Positions 41,398 to 41,414 of a stretch of 41,414 bases of DNA are shown in pieces. This stretch comes from an uncultured Peptostreptococcaceae bacterium (GTDB taxonomy: Bacteria; Bacillota; Clostridia; Tissierellales; Peptoniphilaceae), in the NCBI GenBank assembly GCA_947283485.1, contig CAMYOU010000011.1, positions 1 to 41,414 on the forward strand. The letters run 5' to 3'. The first letter of the stretch is position 1. Every line of letters begins with the position of its first letter. Made by a program: the position numbers and the translations under genes. Under the pieces are notes generated by a model. It worked only from the letters and a program-made list of their open reading frames with translations, was not told the DNA's origin and did not search any database.

Positions 41398-41414
41398 AAA
41401 ACCGCCCGAATATT

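Noticed and set aside
1..41414. CRISPR arrays, insertion sequences, restriction-modification or toxin-antitoxin genes
   Set aside because: None seen: no regular repeat-spacer pattern, no transposase, methylase or paired small toxin genes.

Overview
The window is a gene-dense piece of a Bacillota (Firmicutes) chromosome, most likely an anaerobic Clostridia/Tissierellia-type organism. The evidence is RNase Y, YlxM, RbgA, PlsX, the Gram-positive LexA box, strong AGGAGG ribosome sites and acetate kinase. The species cannot be named from this window. There is no CRISPR array, insertion sequence or prophage. Most content is conserved housekeeping; the accessory part lies at about 16.1-27.9 kb.

Layout. 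1-2.9 kb (+): the 3' end of rny, a Xer-type tyrosine recombinase, and lexA with its own SOS box. 3.0-11.0 kb (-): a tightly coupled operon miaB-mutS-mutL-miaA-ynbB (tRNA modification plus mismatch repair). 11.1-12.1 kb (+): a 29-residue membrane protein (DUF4044-like) coupled to recX and a GIY-YIG protein. 12.1-16.0 kb (-): rbgA-rnhB-yraN-comM-ywlG. 16.1-26.8 kb (-): a ten-gene overlapping operon with a pseudouridine synthase, ROK sugar kinase, response regulator, histidine kinase, unrecognised lipoprotein, YhaO/SbcD-like nuclease, YhaN/SbcC-like ATPase with a membrane hairpin, metallophosphoesterase, nagB and a CYTH phosphatase. 27.0-27.9 kb (-): a membrane protein with an MltG/LysM-like module and a small lipoprotein. 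28.0-38.5 kb (-): the conserved plsX-acpP-rnc-smc-ftsY-ylxM-ffh-rpsP-khpA-rimM-trmD-rplS cluster, followed by tRNA-Pro(GGG). 38.6-40.2 kb (-): ackA and rpmF. 40.3-41.4 kb (+): tmcAL, divergent from ackA.

How the parts work together. The window covers co-translational targeting (ffh, ftsY, ylxM), ribosome assembly and proteins (rbgA, rimM, rpsP, rplS, rpmF), tRNA modification (miaA, miaB, trmD, tmcAL), DNA repair (mutS, mutL, lexA, recX, yhaO, yhaN, rnhB), chromosome segregation (smc, xer) and lipid synthesis (plsX, acpP). Nearly all operons start at an extended -10 promoter (TGnTATAAT) and end at a clear intrinsic terminator. The most notable points are the accessory block splitting the usual rplS-rbgA-rnhB order beside a tRNA gene, the two-component/lipoprotein/nuclease operon, the unannotated 29-codon gene before recX, and several compact regulatory layouts (lexA, ylxM, rplS, rpmF, xer).
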